The notes below the pieces were generated by a model, which had not been told where the DNA came from, did not search any database, and worked only from the letters and a program-made list of their open reading frames with translations. A stretch of DNA of 64,000 nucleotides from Microcebus murinus. Taxonomy: Eukaryota > Chordata > Mammalia > Primates > Cheirogaleidae. Both the position numbers and the translations under genes were made by a program. Positions 1 through 13,012 of this stretch are shown one piece after another; within the stretch, counting starts at the first letter, position 1; each line of letters opens with the position of its first letter. Location: NCBI RefSeq assembly GCF_040939455.1, contig NC_134115.1:23134727-23198726 (forward strand). The letters run 5' to 3'.

Positions 1-119
1 ACTTGCACCTTAGATGTTGGCATTTCATAAATCCTCAGCTGTGCTCATTCTGTATACCTTGTGTGGGAAGCTGCATCCACTCTTATAAATACCTACCTTT
101 TAAGTACTGAAAACACACA

Positions 120-1110
120 AATCTGTATCTCTAGTACATCTCACTTTCGTTCAGGCTCCAAGCCAGCACAGCCAATTGTCTATTAGATACGCAGCTTTGG
201 GTGTACCACACACATCTCAAACTTCATGTAGGCAAAAATTAGCATCTTCCCTTCTCATACTCACCTTTCCTGCATTTCTTCTCAGTGAATGTAACCAACA
301 TTTACCCAACTGCCCTGCGGTGTCATCTCTGATTCCTCCCTCTCCTTTATTTTAAATGTCTAATCAATCATCCATTTCTGTTAATTTTAAATCCCAAATA
401 TCTTCCAAATATTCCACAGTTGTCAAATACATCCATATCTCTCTATTCCTGATACCACTATCCTAGCTTAAGCCAGCATCATGTTTTTCTTCTGATTTAT
501 TTGAACAACTGATTTCCAGCCCATAATTTTTGCCTCCAGTCCAATTGATCCTCCATATTACAAGAAGACAGATCTTTCTTGACTATGAATCTAGTTAAGT
601 CACTTTCTTACTTAAACACTTCCAATATTTTCCATAGTACCCAGGGCAAATTACATGCTCCTTAACATGGTTTGGACTCATCTTAATCTGGCCCCTGTGG
701 AGAACCAATCTTTTACAGTCTGCTCCAGCCATACAGAATTATTTTCAATTTCTCAAATGGATCAGGCTCTCTATTGATTCTTGGATTTTCCAGATGCAGT
801 TCCATCTACTTTCAACGTTCTTTTCCCTCATCTATTTGCCTGTTTATTCTAAACCTCAGGACTAAACATAGATGTCACTTGTCTAGGAAGCCTCATTCAC
901 TCCAAACCTGGGATAGACTGTTATCATATGTTCCCCAGTAGCTTGTGCCTCTCTTCTCATTGCTCATGTCTCACTGGGTTGTACATATTAATCATTTTCC
1001 TGCTTCCTGCACTAGAAACCATGAACGTGAGGGCAGGGATACATCCATTTGGTACATTGCTGCATCCCCACAGTTTTGAACATGGTAAGTGTTCAATAAT
1101 TACAGAGTAA
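120..1110 (+). mobile_element. LINE L2 fragment (3' part)
   Basis: The stretch follows the order of the L2 3' region in sense orientation: a segment like 'cacatctcaaacttcatg', then 'attcctccctctcc', then 'ttaatctggcccctg', then a 3' end reading 'gggcagggatacatcc' and 'gtgttcaataattacag'. The last part is the usual L2 terminus that precedes its short 3' repeats. It is heavily diverged and has no long reading frame of its own. The left edge is uncertain because similarity fades toward the window start. The family call is by pattern recognition, not alignment. Confidence 0.75.
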
Positions 1111-1129
1111 AATTAATTAATTATATAGA

Positions 1130-2212
1130 TATAATAATGAAGGCAGTACAAAAATTGACAAATCAATAAAACAGAACAAAAGCCCAAAGCAGATCCTTAG
1201 TAGATAGAGAATCTAATAAATAGAATTTAATCAAAATATCACTATAAACAAATGAAGGAAAGTGAGACTTTCTTAGTTACTATTGGTTACCTGTTCAGGT
1301 GGGGGTGGAGAAAGATTTTCTAAAGTTAAAATTTATAAAAAATGTCACAAAAATTTATTTGACTCCATAATCGTTTGCATGGCTGTTAATCACAAATATC
1401 ATGAGTCAAATTAAAAGGCAAATTGAAAACTGGGGGGAAAATATGTTCATTAAATATAATAGGCAAAGGATTAAAACGCTTTTTATATTTTCCTTGGATT
1501 TTTAAGAAAATAAGATGATCTCAGGTAAATAGGCCAAGGACATAAAGAGACATAAAAGAAGAAATATAAAATAATAATGATCAAAAAATGTATTCAACTT
1601 TCATTGTAATCAAAGAAATGCAAATTTTAGTATAAAATGAGACAAACTTTTTTTAACTTTCACATTAGTAAAGATTTTTAATGATAAAAATTCTAGACAT
1701 ACAAGGAGAAATTGATACAACTTTCTATTAAATAATTTGCACTATGTATCAAGAGTCCTTAAATCTCTTAAGAAGCTAAAATTTGACCTTTAATCAAGCC
1801 TAAGGAAATAATCAAAAAGAGAAAAAAAATATTTCCACATAACTATTAGTCACAATTATTTATAACCAGGTAAGATTGGGGGAAAATTTTAATATTAAAC
1901 AATAAGAAACTTGTTAAGTAAATTCTAGCATAGCCAAAAGATAGTGCTTTGTAGCCACAGACATGTAGGTAGGTAGATAGATGACAGTTATAGATAGATG
2001 CAAGAATCACATATTAGTATTGTACAATTAAATAGGCACAAATACACACACAAAGAAACTACAAGGAAATAAATATTTAATATATTGGATATGCTTCTGT
2101 CTAGATTAAGAGATTATGAAAGACTTAATTTCTTCTTTATATATTTCAGTATTTCCACATTTTCTTCAGTGGTATTACTTTTCTAATCCAGCAAAACTAA
2201 AATAATAAAAAT
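1130..2212 (+). mobile_element. Old LINE-1 fragment (L1M-type 3' end)
   Basis: A-rich sequence in the L1 sense direction. Around 1540-1640 it reads 'aatcaaagaaatgcaaatt', the end of ORF2 in mammalian L1s, and 'agaagaaatataaaataat' stands just before it. The tail after 2090 resembles an L1M 3' UTR. Many stops and small indels show that it is long dead. It abuts the L2 at 1110, so two unrelated old insertions lie side by side. Confidence 0.55.
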
Positions 2213-2656
2213 TGACTGTGACAGAGACTGGTAAAGCTAACTTGACTGTATAGGAAGCATCAGGACTAGTGGATGCAGGTACTAATTTTTGCATTGAAAA
2301 GGCCTTTGGAGTATGAATGTAGATGCATCCCAGAGCCCAGGAACATGTCTTGCACTAGCCGTTGGCACAGAAAGGGCTCGTGACTGCTGGAGAGGTGTTG
2401 CTGGGATGTGCCCAAGGCCCTGGCATGAGGTGGGAGACCACAGGGAGTGGGAAACAGATCACTGGGGAGCATCAGAGAGACTCTGAGCGTGCTAGAGCCA
2501 GGGAACCTGGATTCACAGATGAGGATATAGGTTATGGGCCAGTGGACTTAGGGAATATGAGCTTATAATATCCTACCGAGTTTCTAAAAGATTGAGGCAA
2601 GGACTCAAATGAATTTGAGAAGGGGCCTCTGGACAGCTGTATTACATACCTGCTTC
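2213..2656. other. Unassigned sequence
   Basis: No repeat family or gene recognised. It contains a modest GC-richer patch around 2340-2500 with short open frames on both strands. Neither frame has a recognisable domain. Confidence 0.5.
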
Positions 2657-2670
2657 AAAGTAAAAACATG
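2657..2670. repeat. Target-site duplication, left copy (Alu)
   Basis: The bases aaagtaaaaacatg stand directly before the Alu and recur as agtaaaaacatg at 2951-2962, directly after its A-tail. This is the classic signature of L1-mediated retrotransposition, and it fixes both ends of the Alu. Confidence 0.85.
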
Positions 2671-2950
2671 GTGAAGCAGGAGGATCACTTGAGGTCGGGA
2701 GTTCAAGATCAGCCTCAGCAACAGCGAGACCCCATCTCTACCAAAAATAGAAAGAAATTAGCTGGGCAACTAAAAAAAAATAGAAAAAATTAGCTGGGTA
2801 TGGTGGCAAAGACCTTTAGTCCCAGCTACTCAGGAGGCTGAGGCAGGATTGCTTGAGCCCAGGAGTTTGAGGTTGCTGTGAGCTAGGCTGACCCCACAGC
2901 ACTCTAGCCCAGGCAACAGAGCAAGACTCTGTCTCGAAAAAAAAAAAAAA
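2671..2950 (+). mobile_element. Lemur-type Alu SINE, 5'-truncated
   Basis: The copy begins inside the left monomer ('gtgaagcaggaggatcactt') and lacks the first few dozen bases. It then runs through a doubled A-rich linker into a complete right monomer ending 'gcaagactctgtctcg' plus an A-tail of about 15. The right arm carries 'gctgtgagctaggctgac', which I know from strepsirrhine Alus. Perfect 12-base flanking duplications show that it was inserted already truncated. Alu has no protein; it depends on L1 machinery. Confidence 0.93.
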
Positions 2951-3199
2951 AGTAAAAACATGATATTCCAGAAAATTCCTTAAAAGTAATGATGCCTGGC
3001 TATGAAAATAAGAACACTGATGAGAAGAAAACCTGGGGAAGTGGGGCTTTTGAGGAGCTTACAAAGAGAGAAGAGAGAGAGAACCAAAATGACTTCCATA
3101 TGTTGGAGAAACTTGGAGCAATTGATGGCCTGGAGCTCTGTACACCTGCGTGTGATGCTGGCATTAAACAGAGCTTTAAAGCATGAGACAGTGGATTTG

Positions 3200-3605
3200 T
3201 TAGAACTGAGTTCACTGTGAGTGACAGGAACCCCAACACAACAGTGATTTAAATAATTTAGAAGTTTTTTTCCTCTACAGTATGGGTCAAGAAGGAGGTG
3301 GTCCAGTGCTGAGTTAGCTTTCTGCAGTATCATGGATTCAGGTTTCTTCTACCTTATTGCTTCACCATGCAGTAACTCAATGCTTCATACCACCTTAGCC
3401 TCTGAGACAGCTCCTCTAGCTGCAGCCATCTGGTCTTCATGCCGGTCAGCAGTGCAGGAGGGAAGGGGCAAAGAATGGTGAAAGAGACCTCCAGTTGCTG
3501 CCACTGATGCTTCTGCTTATATTCCATTGGCCAGGACTTATGTGCAAGAGAAGCTGGGAAGTTTAGTGTTTATTCTGGGTAGCCATGTGTCCAGCTAAAC
3601 AGTCT
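3200..3605 (+). mobile_element. Ancient mammalian interspersed repeat, family not named
   Basis: The block has 'gtgagtgacaggaacccc' at its start, a region near 3500-3570 reading 'cattggccaggactta', and 'gaagctgggaag' after it. I recognise these as parts of a common old mammalian repeat but cannot name it with confidence. A second, shorter member of the same pattern lies at 18990-19305. Confidence 0.45.
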
Positions 3606-5465
3606 ACTACTATGGGAGATGAGGAAAAGGATACTGGGAGACAAGTAAGCTTTTTCCAAAGAAGGATTCCAATAAATGAAGTAAGAGGGGAAAAATTTCA
3701 AGAAGAGGGAACACTTTGTGCAAAGCCAAAAAAGGGTGAAGAAAACCATGTGTTCAGGAAATTGTGAATACCATTCACCAACTGGGAACTGCCTGGTTCA
3801 GTCATGCGTGTGCTTCGGGTTTTGCACAAAATGCATATTTGTCTCAGGGGAAGTGGGTGAGGAGTCAATGATACCATGACTTATATTATATTTCTGATGC
3901 CCTTACTTTCTGAATTTGTCATAATTCACATCAGTAAACATTCTTATAGTGTGTTGGTGGTTTGTTTTTTAAAGTACTTACTGCTCCAAGCTTGTTCTCC
4001 TCTCTAGAGATTTATTAAAATGACTCAAACATCTATCTACAAGGATGTAAATTTCAGACTGATGGGTATTCCTTGCCCTGGGTTTAATAAGCATAGTTTT
4101 GCCAGTATTAGCGTATCTTGTTGTAACAAGAGAGATCTAAACCAACCCACCTTGCCTAAATTGGTAGTTTTTGTCCTCTTTCTGAAGTACTGCATCTGGG
4201 AATACAAATAAAACAGGCAGATGGCATTCAAAGGTGAGACCATTGAAGAGTCATTGCAGTATGCCAGATCATGATGTCACACAGAGACAGAAAAACAGCA
4301 CTTTGTGTGTAGTATGCTTGCTTCATTTCCAGTAAACTTGATTTGGAACAGGGAAAATCTTTCTCTTAACCTTGTCCCTAAACCCTGATTCCAGAAAATA
4401 AACATGACGACATTTATCTGGCCTTTGGATGGACCTCAAATATTTTGGACAAATGCCTTTATATTTTGCTGCACTTGAATGTCTTGAGTAAAATGTGGTC
4501 AGGGAAGGAGTTGGGTATCCAGAGTCAAGTGTTCTTTCCAGGAAGAGCAGCATTAAGGTAAATTTGTACTCACTGTAGAAGAGACTTTGTGGTAGAAGCA
4601 CATTTGCCCCTGAAAAAACTATCAGATAGGCTGCAAAATAACTGTCTTTTGCAGTATTATTCAATGTACAGCTCCTGGAACCAATGCTACCTTTGGGGAA
4701 AGCCTTTGGCAGAGAAGGACACAGCTAAACAGCTGGAATTGGTTACCCAATACATAAAAACTATCCCCAGTATTGTTCACTCAACAGACATCTTTATGCC
4801 CCCAGTTTAAGAAGCATTCTTTATGCTATATAATTACCACTTCTCGCTGTTGTGCTCTGGAATTTTCTTATAGCACATGAACTTGCTGTATTATAATCTT
4901 GCTGTATGATAATCTTATAAACAGCTGACTCAGCTCAAACAGCTTGAACACATATGAAATCTCTGTACACCCTTCATGTGTGAATACCAAATCATGGGAT
5001 CAAACCCTCAACAGCCCTAGAACTTCCTACAAAGTACTCGTTATAATGCTCCTTATCTTCCCTTTGTCATTATGATACAGAGGAAATTAAGAATCATTTT
5101 TTTCTGAACAACTTTAGCAGGTATGACTTATATGACCTTCAGTCATTGATGCACTAGCTGGGACATTTTTGTCATATCCAGACCCCCTAGATATGTGTTT
5201 AATTGGCAAACGCAGTAAGCAGAACTACATGCTAGTGTGCTACCATTTGAGTTTTTTTTTTAATAAATAAATGAAACTTATACCATGATTTGCATACAAT
5301 TGCACTCCTCCTAAGTTCTTCACATGGGATTATAATATTAAAGAACCTAGATGCTAGCAGGAATTAGTTTGAGCTAGCAGGTGGGTGATTTAGGAAGCAT
5401 TCATTGTCCATCTAACATGCAGCTGAGGCGACTGCCTCATGATTTGGAGTCAAAGCATCCTCATT
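3606..5465. other. Unassigned sequence with short repeat scraps
   Basis: No gene is visible. A short stretch near 3690-3760 ('agagggaacactttgtgc') resembles L2 in minus orientation. The 5160-5330 segment resembles 14310-14480 and both look like an L1M tail. The rest, including open frames around 4323-4810 on both strands, matches nothing I recognise. Confidence 0.45.
5160..5330 (+). mobile_element. Probable L1M tail fragment
   Basis: It reads 'tgtgtttaattggcaaa', then 'gcagaactacatgctag', then 'ctaccatttgagtttttt', then an AT-rich stretch. This matches the layout of an old L1 3' end, where a run of 'agcaagttgcagaac' type leads to an A- and T-rich UTR. The segment at 14310-14480 has the same order of motifs, so the two are relatives. 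Confidence 0.4.
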
Positions 5466-8176
5466 TGGGTCGAGATGACTGACTAGACATAAGTAGTATG
5501 CACCTACCTCCCCATGGGGAAGAAACAGAATAGTAAGCAGATTCTAACACTTCACATTTTGAACAGATTCTCTAGGATAGAAACTAGGATGGATTCACCA
5601 GGGAAGTGACTGGAAGCACCAAAAGTGGCTAAGGAGAGGGTTCAGGGAAACTTGCCCAGCAAGGGACGGCTAACAGCTGGGAGAAGCTCTTGGATTCAGG
5701 GAAACAGTAAGAGAGAAGCTCTCAGGGCTCCACTAGCCAAGATGAGCTTTTACAATCTTGGCTACAGGTGAACCCCCTGACTCACACAGGTTGTGAGCCT
5801 AATACAGGGAGCTGCTTGGAGATTGCACAGAGACATTGTTCCAGAAAGGCCACTCATGCAGAATCCCACATGCAGGTGGGAGCCTAGAGCTGCTTGAGCT
5901 GGGCACCATTCTGACAGCTTAGATGCCGGGGAACTGCAGGTATGCCTGCAGCCACTGTGTGGCTCCGAGGAGGGATAGAAGAGCCCAGATGCTCCCAGGA
6001 ATCCCTGAGAAGGTCTCCACCACCCTTTCATGGGCTGTATTTGAGACTGAGACATGAGCAGACAGCATTTTCCACAGTTTCTCACCCCCACTGCCTGCCT
6101 GGATAGGGTTCCGGCCTTCCAGGATGCAGGTCCAAGGTGCCATTTTGTGATTTAGACACTGGGCAGAGCCCCACCATTGGGCTGGGTTTGGGCTTGATGC
6201 AGCTGGGATGGGCCAGAAAATCAGGCTTTCCAGCATGCATCTGGGATGGTGCCCACCCTCCCGCAGCCAGAAGCTGCAGAACCAAGCCTCAAAACTGTAC
6301 TCCCTACAGTTTCCTACCAGTACAGCCTCCCTGAGAAGGGCCCTGTCCTCACCGGCCGCAAGCCTAGGGTATCATTTTGGGAATTTGAAGACAGTCAGCA
6401 CCCCAATCTTGTGGTGAATTTCAACTGACACAGCCTTGCCCAGATCAGGAGGGATGAAGCAGCTCGAGCTTTCTTACATATACCTAGGAAAATTCCTAAC
6501 ACTCTGCTATGTGTCACAGTGAGACGAAGATTGAAGTGGATGGCATTCCCCCCAAGCACTCTATTCACCTGGAAGAGGTCCCATCCTCTCTAGTCACAAG
6601 CCCAAAGTGCCATTTCCAGAGTTTGAAGCTGGACAACCAGGAAAGGGACATGGAGACAGGGACCTCTTCTCCTCTAACCACCCAATGATACACACATAGC
6701 CATCTGGGCACCCAATCATAAGCCTTTGCTACAGATGAGCTGTGGGACAACCAATTTTGGGCTAGCAGGTGGGGGGAGAGTTACACCCCCAGTAGTACTT
6801 TGCTCTCTGCACTTAGGTTCTGCTCAGAAGATGAGGCTCATTTCCCTCCCTTCATGGACAGACAATGTTTTGCAGCTGTCCCACACAGAAATCTCAGCCT
6901 CTGGGTCTATGCATCACTGGATCCACAGGCAATGCTCCCTTGCACCCACTAGGACCACAGCAGCCTTAGGAGACAGATGGGTTCTGGGAAAATAGTGAAT
7001 GCTTAGACATTCAGGGAGGGCAATTTCCAGCTGAGAGGAGAATGCAGTGAACAGGAGGGACCCTTAGGACAAAGGCCACCATTTGTGGCCTTCTCCACTT
7101 CCTCCCCTCCGCTGCCCACTGCTACCAAGGCAGAGGTGGCTATTTCCACTTGGGACCAGTGAGGATTCCACAGGGAAATTTAGGGCACTTGGAAACAGGT
7201 GCCCCAACTTTGACAGAGCACTTATCACACCCAGGATTCCATGGAGCTTGAGGTACACTCTGTTCCTTCTAAAAAACCACAGCAAATGCTTTTGTGTTCC
7301 CCAATGACTAAAAGCTACCACCTCCCTTGAGGAAGGGTGAGGATATCAATCCTCTTCCTGAGCTGTCTGTCTCTTCTGAGAGGAGCCTAACCCCCTGGAG
7401 GCAACTCCCTGACACAACGACACCTACCCTGCAAGATAATTTCAGTCACAGCCCATAGCCAATCTCATAACTCTGCACACAGTGGATTGAGCTGCCACCA
7501 CCACTCCTGCTGCAGCTGAGTCTGTAGCTGACTCAGAATGGGAGCTGGGAATCTGGGTTCATTTGTGCCCTAGAAGGACTCAGACTGCTATCATTACTGA
7601 GAGGGGGAGCTGTGAACAGCATGTGCATAGCACAGCTGCCTGCCTCTGCTAATTTCATCAAGAGAGGCCCACTCTCCTGTTGCAGGCTAATAGTGCATCT
7701 ATCATCCTCCTGCCTCAGCATACTTTTAAAGCAGATCACCTCACTTCTCACTATCACAGCCAGCACCTGAACTCAGGGAGGCTTGAGGGCAAGTTTGCCA
7801 ATCCAGTCTCAGTCAACTCTCCCCTAGGACTCAAAAAGACCATCCAGGGGCCTGGGAACTTGGGATTACCTAACCTAGACCACCACCACTGGCACCAGAA
7901 CACTGTCCCAGAGGTCTGAGGTCCAAATGACACACATTTTTTCAGTGACACTGCAGTGGGTACCTACCTGCATGAGTCAAAAGGCAGTGTGTACTTTTCT
8001 GTCACTACACTGAGCAGCAGTGTTCCAGGCGCAGGAGAACAGGTGAACCACAAAGCTATCTGTTTTGAACTGAGGGAAGACATTCCAGATCAGAAGAAAC
8101 CAGAATAAAAACTCTGGCAATATGAAAAAAGTGAGCTCTCTTGATAACCCCAAAGGATCATACTAATTAACTAGCA
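5466..8176 (+). promoter_or_regulatory. LINE-1 5' UTR (internal promoter region), degenerate
   Basis: GC-richer than the rest of the element and without any recognisable protein. In LINE-1 this region carries the internal RNA polymerase II promoter. Two blocks about 230 bp apart resemble one another: 6330-6405 ('cctgtcctcaccggccgcaa') and 6576-6640 ('ccatcctctctagtcacaag'). This suggests an old internal duplication. Open frames on both strands between 5762 and 7950 fall here and are not genes. The end of the region reads 'aaactctggcaatatg' just before ORF1, a junction I know from primate-age L1s. Confidence 0.7.
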
Positions 8177-9045
8177 ATGGACTCCAAACAAAAGGAAATT
8201 TTTGTAATGTTGGATATGGAATTAAAATAGGGATTGCAAGTAAGCTCAATGGGATCGATGAGGCAGTTGAAAACCAACACAAAGAAAGCAAATAAAAATT
8301 CATGGCATAAATGAAAAATTCACTGAAGAGACAGATAATTTTAAAAATCAGAACTTGTGGAAATGAAAGAGTCATTTAGGGAATTTCAAAATACAGTGAA
8401 AAGTCTTAAGAGCAGACTAAAGCAAAAAGTAGAAAGAATTTCAGAACCTGAAGACGAGGCTTTCAAAATAAGCTGGTCAATCAAAAATAAAGAAAAAAAT
8501 ATCAAGAGAAATGAAGAAAATTCCCAAGAAATATAAGATTATGTAAAACATCCAAACATGAGAATCATAGGTATCCTTGAGGGAAAAGAATAAAAAGCAA
8601 AAGGCATTGTAAACCAATTTGAGGAACAATGGATGAAAACTTCGCTGGTCTTGCTAGAAATTTAAAAATCCAGATGCAAGAAGGCCAATTAACTGCTAGA
8701 AGATTCAATGCAAAAAGAACATCACCAAGGCACATAGTCATCAGCCTGGCCAAAGGCAAAGTGAAGGAGAAAATCCTACAAGCTGCAAAACAAAATCATT
8801 CAATAACTTACAAAGGAAAACTCATCAGACCAACAGCACACTTCTCAATGGAAACCTTACAAGTCAAAAGGGGTAGGGGTCCTATGTTCAATCTTCATAA
8901 AAAGATAACTGTAACCAAGAATTTTGTATTCTGCAAAATTAAGTTTTATAAATGAAGGCAAAATAAAATCTTTCTCAAAATGCAAACACTAAGAGAATCT
9001 ATCACCTGCCACACAAGAAATGCTCAAAAGTGCTCTAAACATGAA
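8177..9045 (+). pseudogene. LINE-1 ORF1 (RNA-binding chaperone), decayed
   Basis: ORF1p is the trimeric RNA chaperone that coats L1 RNA. The likely original start is the ATG at 8177; a stop follows after 17 codons. An open stretch at 8629-8955 (108 residues) preserves part of the RNA-recognition and C-terminal regions: FAGLARNLKIQMQEGQLTAR, then SPRHIVISLAKGK, then KGKLIRPTAHFSMETLQVKR. These follow the family's order. The part after 8955 continues out of frame to about 9045. The coiled-coil half (8180-8600) is A-rich and broken by stops. Not functional. Confidence 0.85.
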
Positions 9046-9156
9046 AAAGAATGATTGCCACTCACCACTGTAAAAACACTGGAAAATAAAAACTCACAGC
9101 TCTATAAAATGTTAGCAAAAGGGGGAACAGAAGGCAACTAAGTAACAATCAACATG

Positions 9157-12100
9157 ATGACTGGAACAGTATCTCACTTATCAATATTAACGTTGACTGT
9201 AAATGACTGAACTGCCCCAGCTGAAACATACAGATTGGCGGAATGGATAAAATAAACAATGCAAATATCTGTTGTTTCCAAGTAATCCATTTAACTTGCA
9301 AAGAGCTGCATAGATTCGAAGTAAAGGGGTGGAAGAAAATATCCTACACAAATAGAAATCAAAAGGAAGCAGGAGTAGCTACTCTTATATCAGATAAAAC
9401 AGAGACAAAATCAACAACAGTAAAAAAAGACAGTGATGATCATTATATAATGATAAAGGATCAATTCAACAGAAAGCTATAACAATCCTAAATATATATG
9501 TACCTAACACCAGAACTCCCAGAATCATAAAACCAACACTATCAGACCTAAGAAATGAAATAAACAGCAACATAATAAAAGTGGGGGACTTCAAGGCTGC
9601 ACTGACAGAACTAGACAGATCATTTAGGCAGAAAGTCAACAAAGAAACACTGGACTTAATTGAGACTCTAGAACAAATGGACCTAACAGACAGTGACAGA
9701 ACATTCTACCCCAAAATGGCAGAATATACATTCTTCTCATCAGCACATGGAGCATTTTGCAAGATAGACTGTATGTTAGGCCACAAAACAAGATGCAGAA
9801 AATTTTTTAAAAATTGAAACTATACCGTGTATCTTCTCAGGGGAATAAAACTAGAAATCAATTCCAAGAGGAACTCTCAAAACTATACAAATATAAGGAA
9901 ATTAAACAACCTACTGCTGAATGATCTGTGGAAATCAAAAAGTAGAAATCAAAGATGGAAATCAAAAAATGTTTTGAATTGAATTACAATGGTAACAGAA
10001 GCTCATAAAATCTATAGAATACAACAAAAGCAGTGCTAAGAGGGAAGTTCATAGCACTAAATGCCTATTTCACAAAGACAAAAAGATCACAAATTACCAA
10101 CCTAATGTCACAGCTCAGGAAACAAGACATACAAGAACAAACCAACTCAAGGCTAGCAGAAGACAAGAAATAACAAAGATTAGAGTAGAACTATATTAAA
10201 TTGAAATAAAAAATATAAAGGATCAACAAAACAAAAAGTTAGTTCTTTGAAAAAATGAGCAAAATTGACAGACCACTAGCTAGATTAACCAAGAAAAAGA
10301 AGAAAGAGGATTCAAATAACTTGAATGAGAGATGAAAAAGGATACATTACAGCTGATACCACAGAAATGCAAAAGATTATCCAAGACTACTACAAATACC
10401 TCTATGCACAAAAACTGGAAAATCTACAGGAAATGAACAAATTTTTGGAAACACACAACCTCCCAACTTGAATCAGGAAGAAGCAGAATTCCTGAGCACA
10501 CCAATAACAAGTAGTTATTACATCAGAGATTGCCATCAGTAATGAAGAGTAACAAGAGATTGCATCAGTAATGAAGTCTTTTTCACACAATAGATAGTGC
10601 ATTGAACTTCTGAATCAGTATTGAAATATCTCCCAATTAAAAAATAGTCCAGGACCAGACATATTCACAGTCAAATTCTATCAGACCTACAAAGAAGACT
10701 TAGTACCTATCCTACTGAAACTATTCCATAATACTATAATATAGAGAAAGAGGAAACCTTTCCTAGCTCATTTTATGAAGCGAGCATCACATTGATACCA
10801 AAAGCAGAGAAGGAAACAACAACAAAAAAGAAAACTACAGACCAATATCCCTCACGAACGTACATCCAAAAATCCTCAATGAAATACTGGCAAACAAAAT
10901 CCAACAGCACATCAAAAAATAATCACCATGATCAAGTGAGTTTCACATCAGGGATGCAAGGATATAATAGTTCAACATACACAAATCAACAAAAAACCAT
11001 ATGATCATCTCAATAGATGCAGAAAAAGCATTCAATAAAACCCAGCACCGCTTTATGATAAAAACCCTTAACAAACTAGGCATAGACAGAACATAACTCA
11101 AAATAATAAAAACCATACATGACAAACACACAGGCAATATCATACTGAATGGGGTAAATTGAAAGCATTCCACCCAAGAATTGGAATAGGACAAGGATGT
11201 CCTCTTTTACCACTTCTATTAAACATAGTACTGGAAGTCCTAGTCAGGGCAATCAGGCAAGAGAAAGAAATAAAGGGCATTCAAATTAGAAAAGAAGTCA
11301 ATCTATCCCTGTTCGCTGACAATATGATTTTACACCTAGAAACCCTAAAGACTCCTAGATTGATAAATGCATTCAGTAGTCTCAATTTACAAAATCAACA
11401 TACACAATCATTAGCATTTTTGTACACTAATAACAACCAAACTGAGAATCAAATTAATAACTCAATCCCATTCACAAAAACTGTAAAAAAATAAAATAAA
11501 ATATCTTGGAATATACTTAAGCAAGAAGGTGAAAGACCTCTACAAGGAGAACTACAAAACACTGATGAATTAAATCGTAGATGACACAAACAAATGAAAA
11601 AACATCCCATGCTCCTTAATTGGAAGAATCAATAATGTTAAAATGTCCAGACTGCCTAGAGTAATCTTCAGATCTTCATATTCAATGCAACTTCTAATAA
11701 TTCCTAATATAATTTTTCACAGAATTAGAAAAAAAAACCTAAAATTCATATGGAAATAAAAAGAGCATGAATAGCCAAAGCAATCCTAAGCAAAAAGAAC
11801 AAATCTAGAGGCATTGCATTACCTGACTTCAAATTATACTACAAGGCTATATTAATCAAACTAGCATGGAACTGGTATAAAAGTAGACACATAGACCAAT
11901 GGAATGCAATAGAGAACCCAGAAAAAAAGCCAAATACCTACAACCAACTGATCTTCAACCAGACAGGCAAAAGCCTACATTGGGGAAAAACACCCTATTC
12001 AATAAATGGTGCTTGGATAATTGGATAGCTTCACGCAGAAGAATGAAATGGGATTCCTATCTCTCACCATATACAAAAATTAATTCAAGATGGATTAAAA

Positions 12101-13012
12101 ACTTAAATGTAAGACCTGAAACCATAAAAATACTAGAATAAAACCTGGGAAAAACTATCCTCCACATTGGCCTAAGTAAAGAATTTATAAGACCCCAAAA
12201 GCAAATACAACAAAAACAAAAATAAATAAATGGGGCTTAGTTAAACTCAAAAGCTTCTGTACAGATATAATCAACAGAGTAAAAAGACAATGTACAGAAT
12301 AAAAGAAACTATTCAGAAGCTATACATCTAACAAAGCCCTAATATCCAGATTCCATAAGGAACTCAAACAAATCAGAAGGAAAACCCCAAATAACCCCAT
12401 TAAAAAGTGGGCAAAGGAAATGAACAGATATTTTTCCAAAGAAGAGAAACAAATGGCCAACAAACATATGACAAAACGCTCAACATCACTAATCATCAGG
12501 GAAATGCAAATTAAAACCACAATGAGATACCATCCTGTCAGAATGGCCAGTATTAAAAAATCAAAAAACCATAGATGCTGGTGTGCATGGAGTGAAGAAG
12601 GAATGCTTCTACAGTGTTGGTGGGACTGTAAATTAGTCCAACCTCTATGGAAACAGTATGGAGATTCCTCAAAGAACTAAAAGTAGATCTACCATTCGAT
12701 CCAGAATCCCACTACTGGGTGTCTACCCAAAGGAAAAGAAGTCATTTTATAAAAAAAAAAAAATACATCTGCATTCACATGTTTATCCCAGCACAATTCA
12801 CAATTTCAAAGATATGGAACCAACTTAGGTGCCCACCAGCCTAAGACTGAATAAATAAAGTGTGGTGTATACCATGGAATATTCAGCCATCAAAAAGAAT
12901 GAAAATGTCTTTTATAGCAACCTGGATGGAACTGGAGGCCATTATGGTAAGTGAAGTAAGCCAGGAACAAAGAACCAAATACTTCATGTTGTCATTTATA
13001 AGTGGGAGCTAA
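9157..13012 (+). pseudogene. LINE-1 ORF2 (endonuclease / reverse transcriptase), decayed
   Basis: ORF2p nicks target DNA and reverse-transcribes L1 RNA. The start ATG at 9157 opens MTGTVSHLSILTLTV, then a stop. Endonuclease pieces remain at 9243-9482 and 9581-9817 (VNKETLDLIETLEQMDLTD; EYTFFSSAHGAF). Near 9833-9845 bases are missing where the family has its conserved SDH catalytic motif, so that motif appears lost. Reverse transcriptase remains lie at 10990-11494; the polymerase motif at 11312-11323 reads FADN where active enzymes have FADD. The C-terminal cysteine-rich part is at 12420-12680 ([13 protein letters not shown]). There are at least six frame breaks, and a 20-bp direct duplication lies at 10527-10576. 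Confidence 0.88.
10527..10576 (+). repeat. Short direct duplication inside LINE-1 ORF2
   Basis: agattgccatcagtaatgaa at 10527-10546 recurs, minus one base, at 10557-10576. The period is 30 bp. It is absent from the usual L1 layout, so it arose after insertion. Confidence 0.7.

Noticed and set aside
5762..7951. Cluster of open frames on both strands
   Set aside because: They fall within the LINE-1 5' UTR, which is noncoding and GC-richer.
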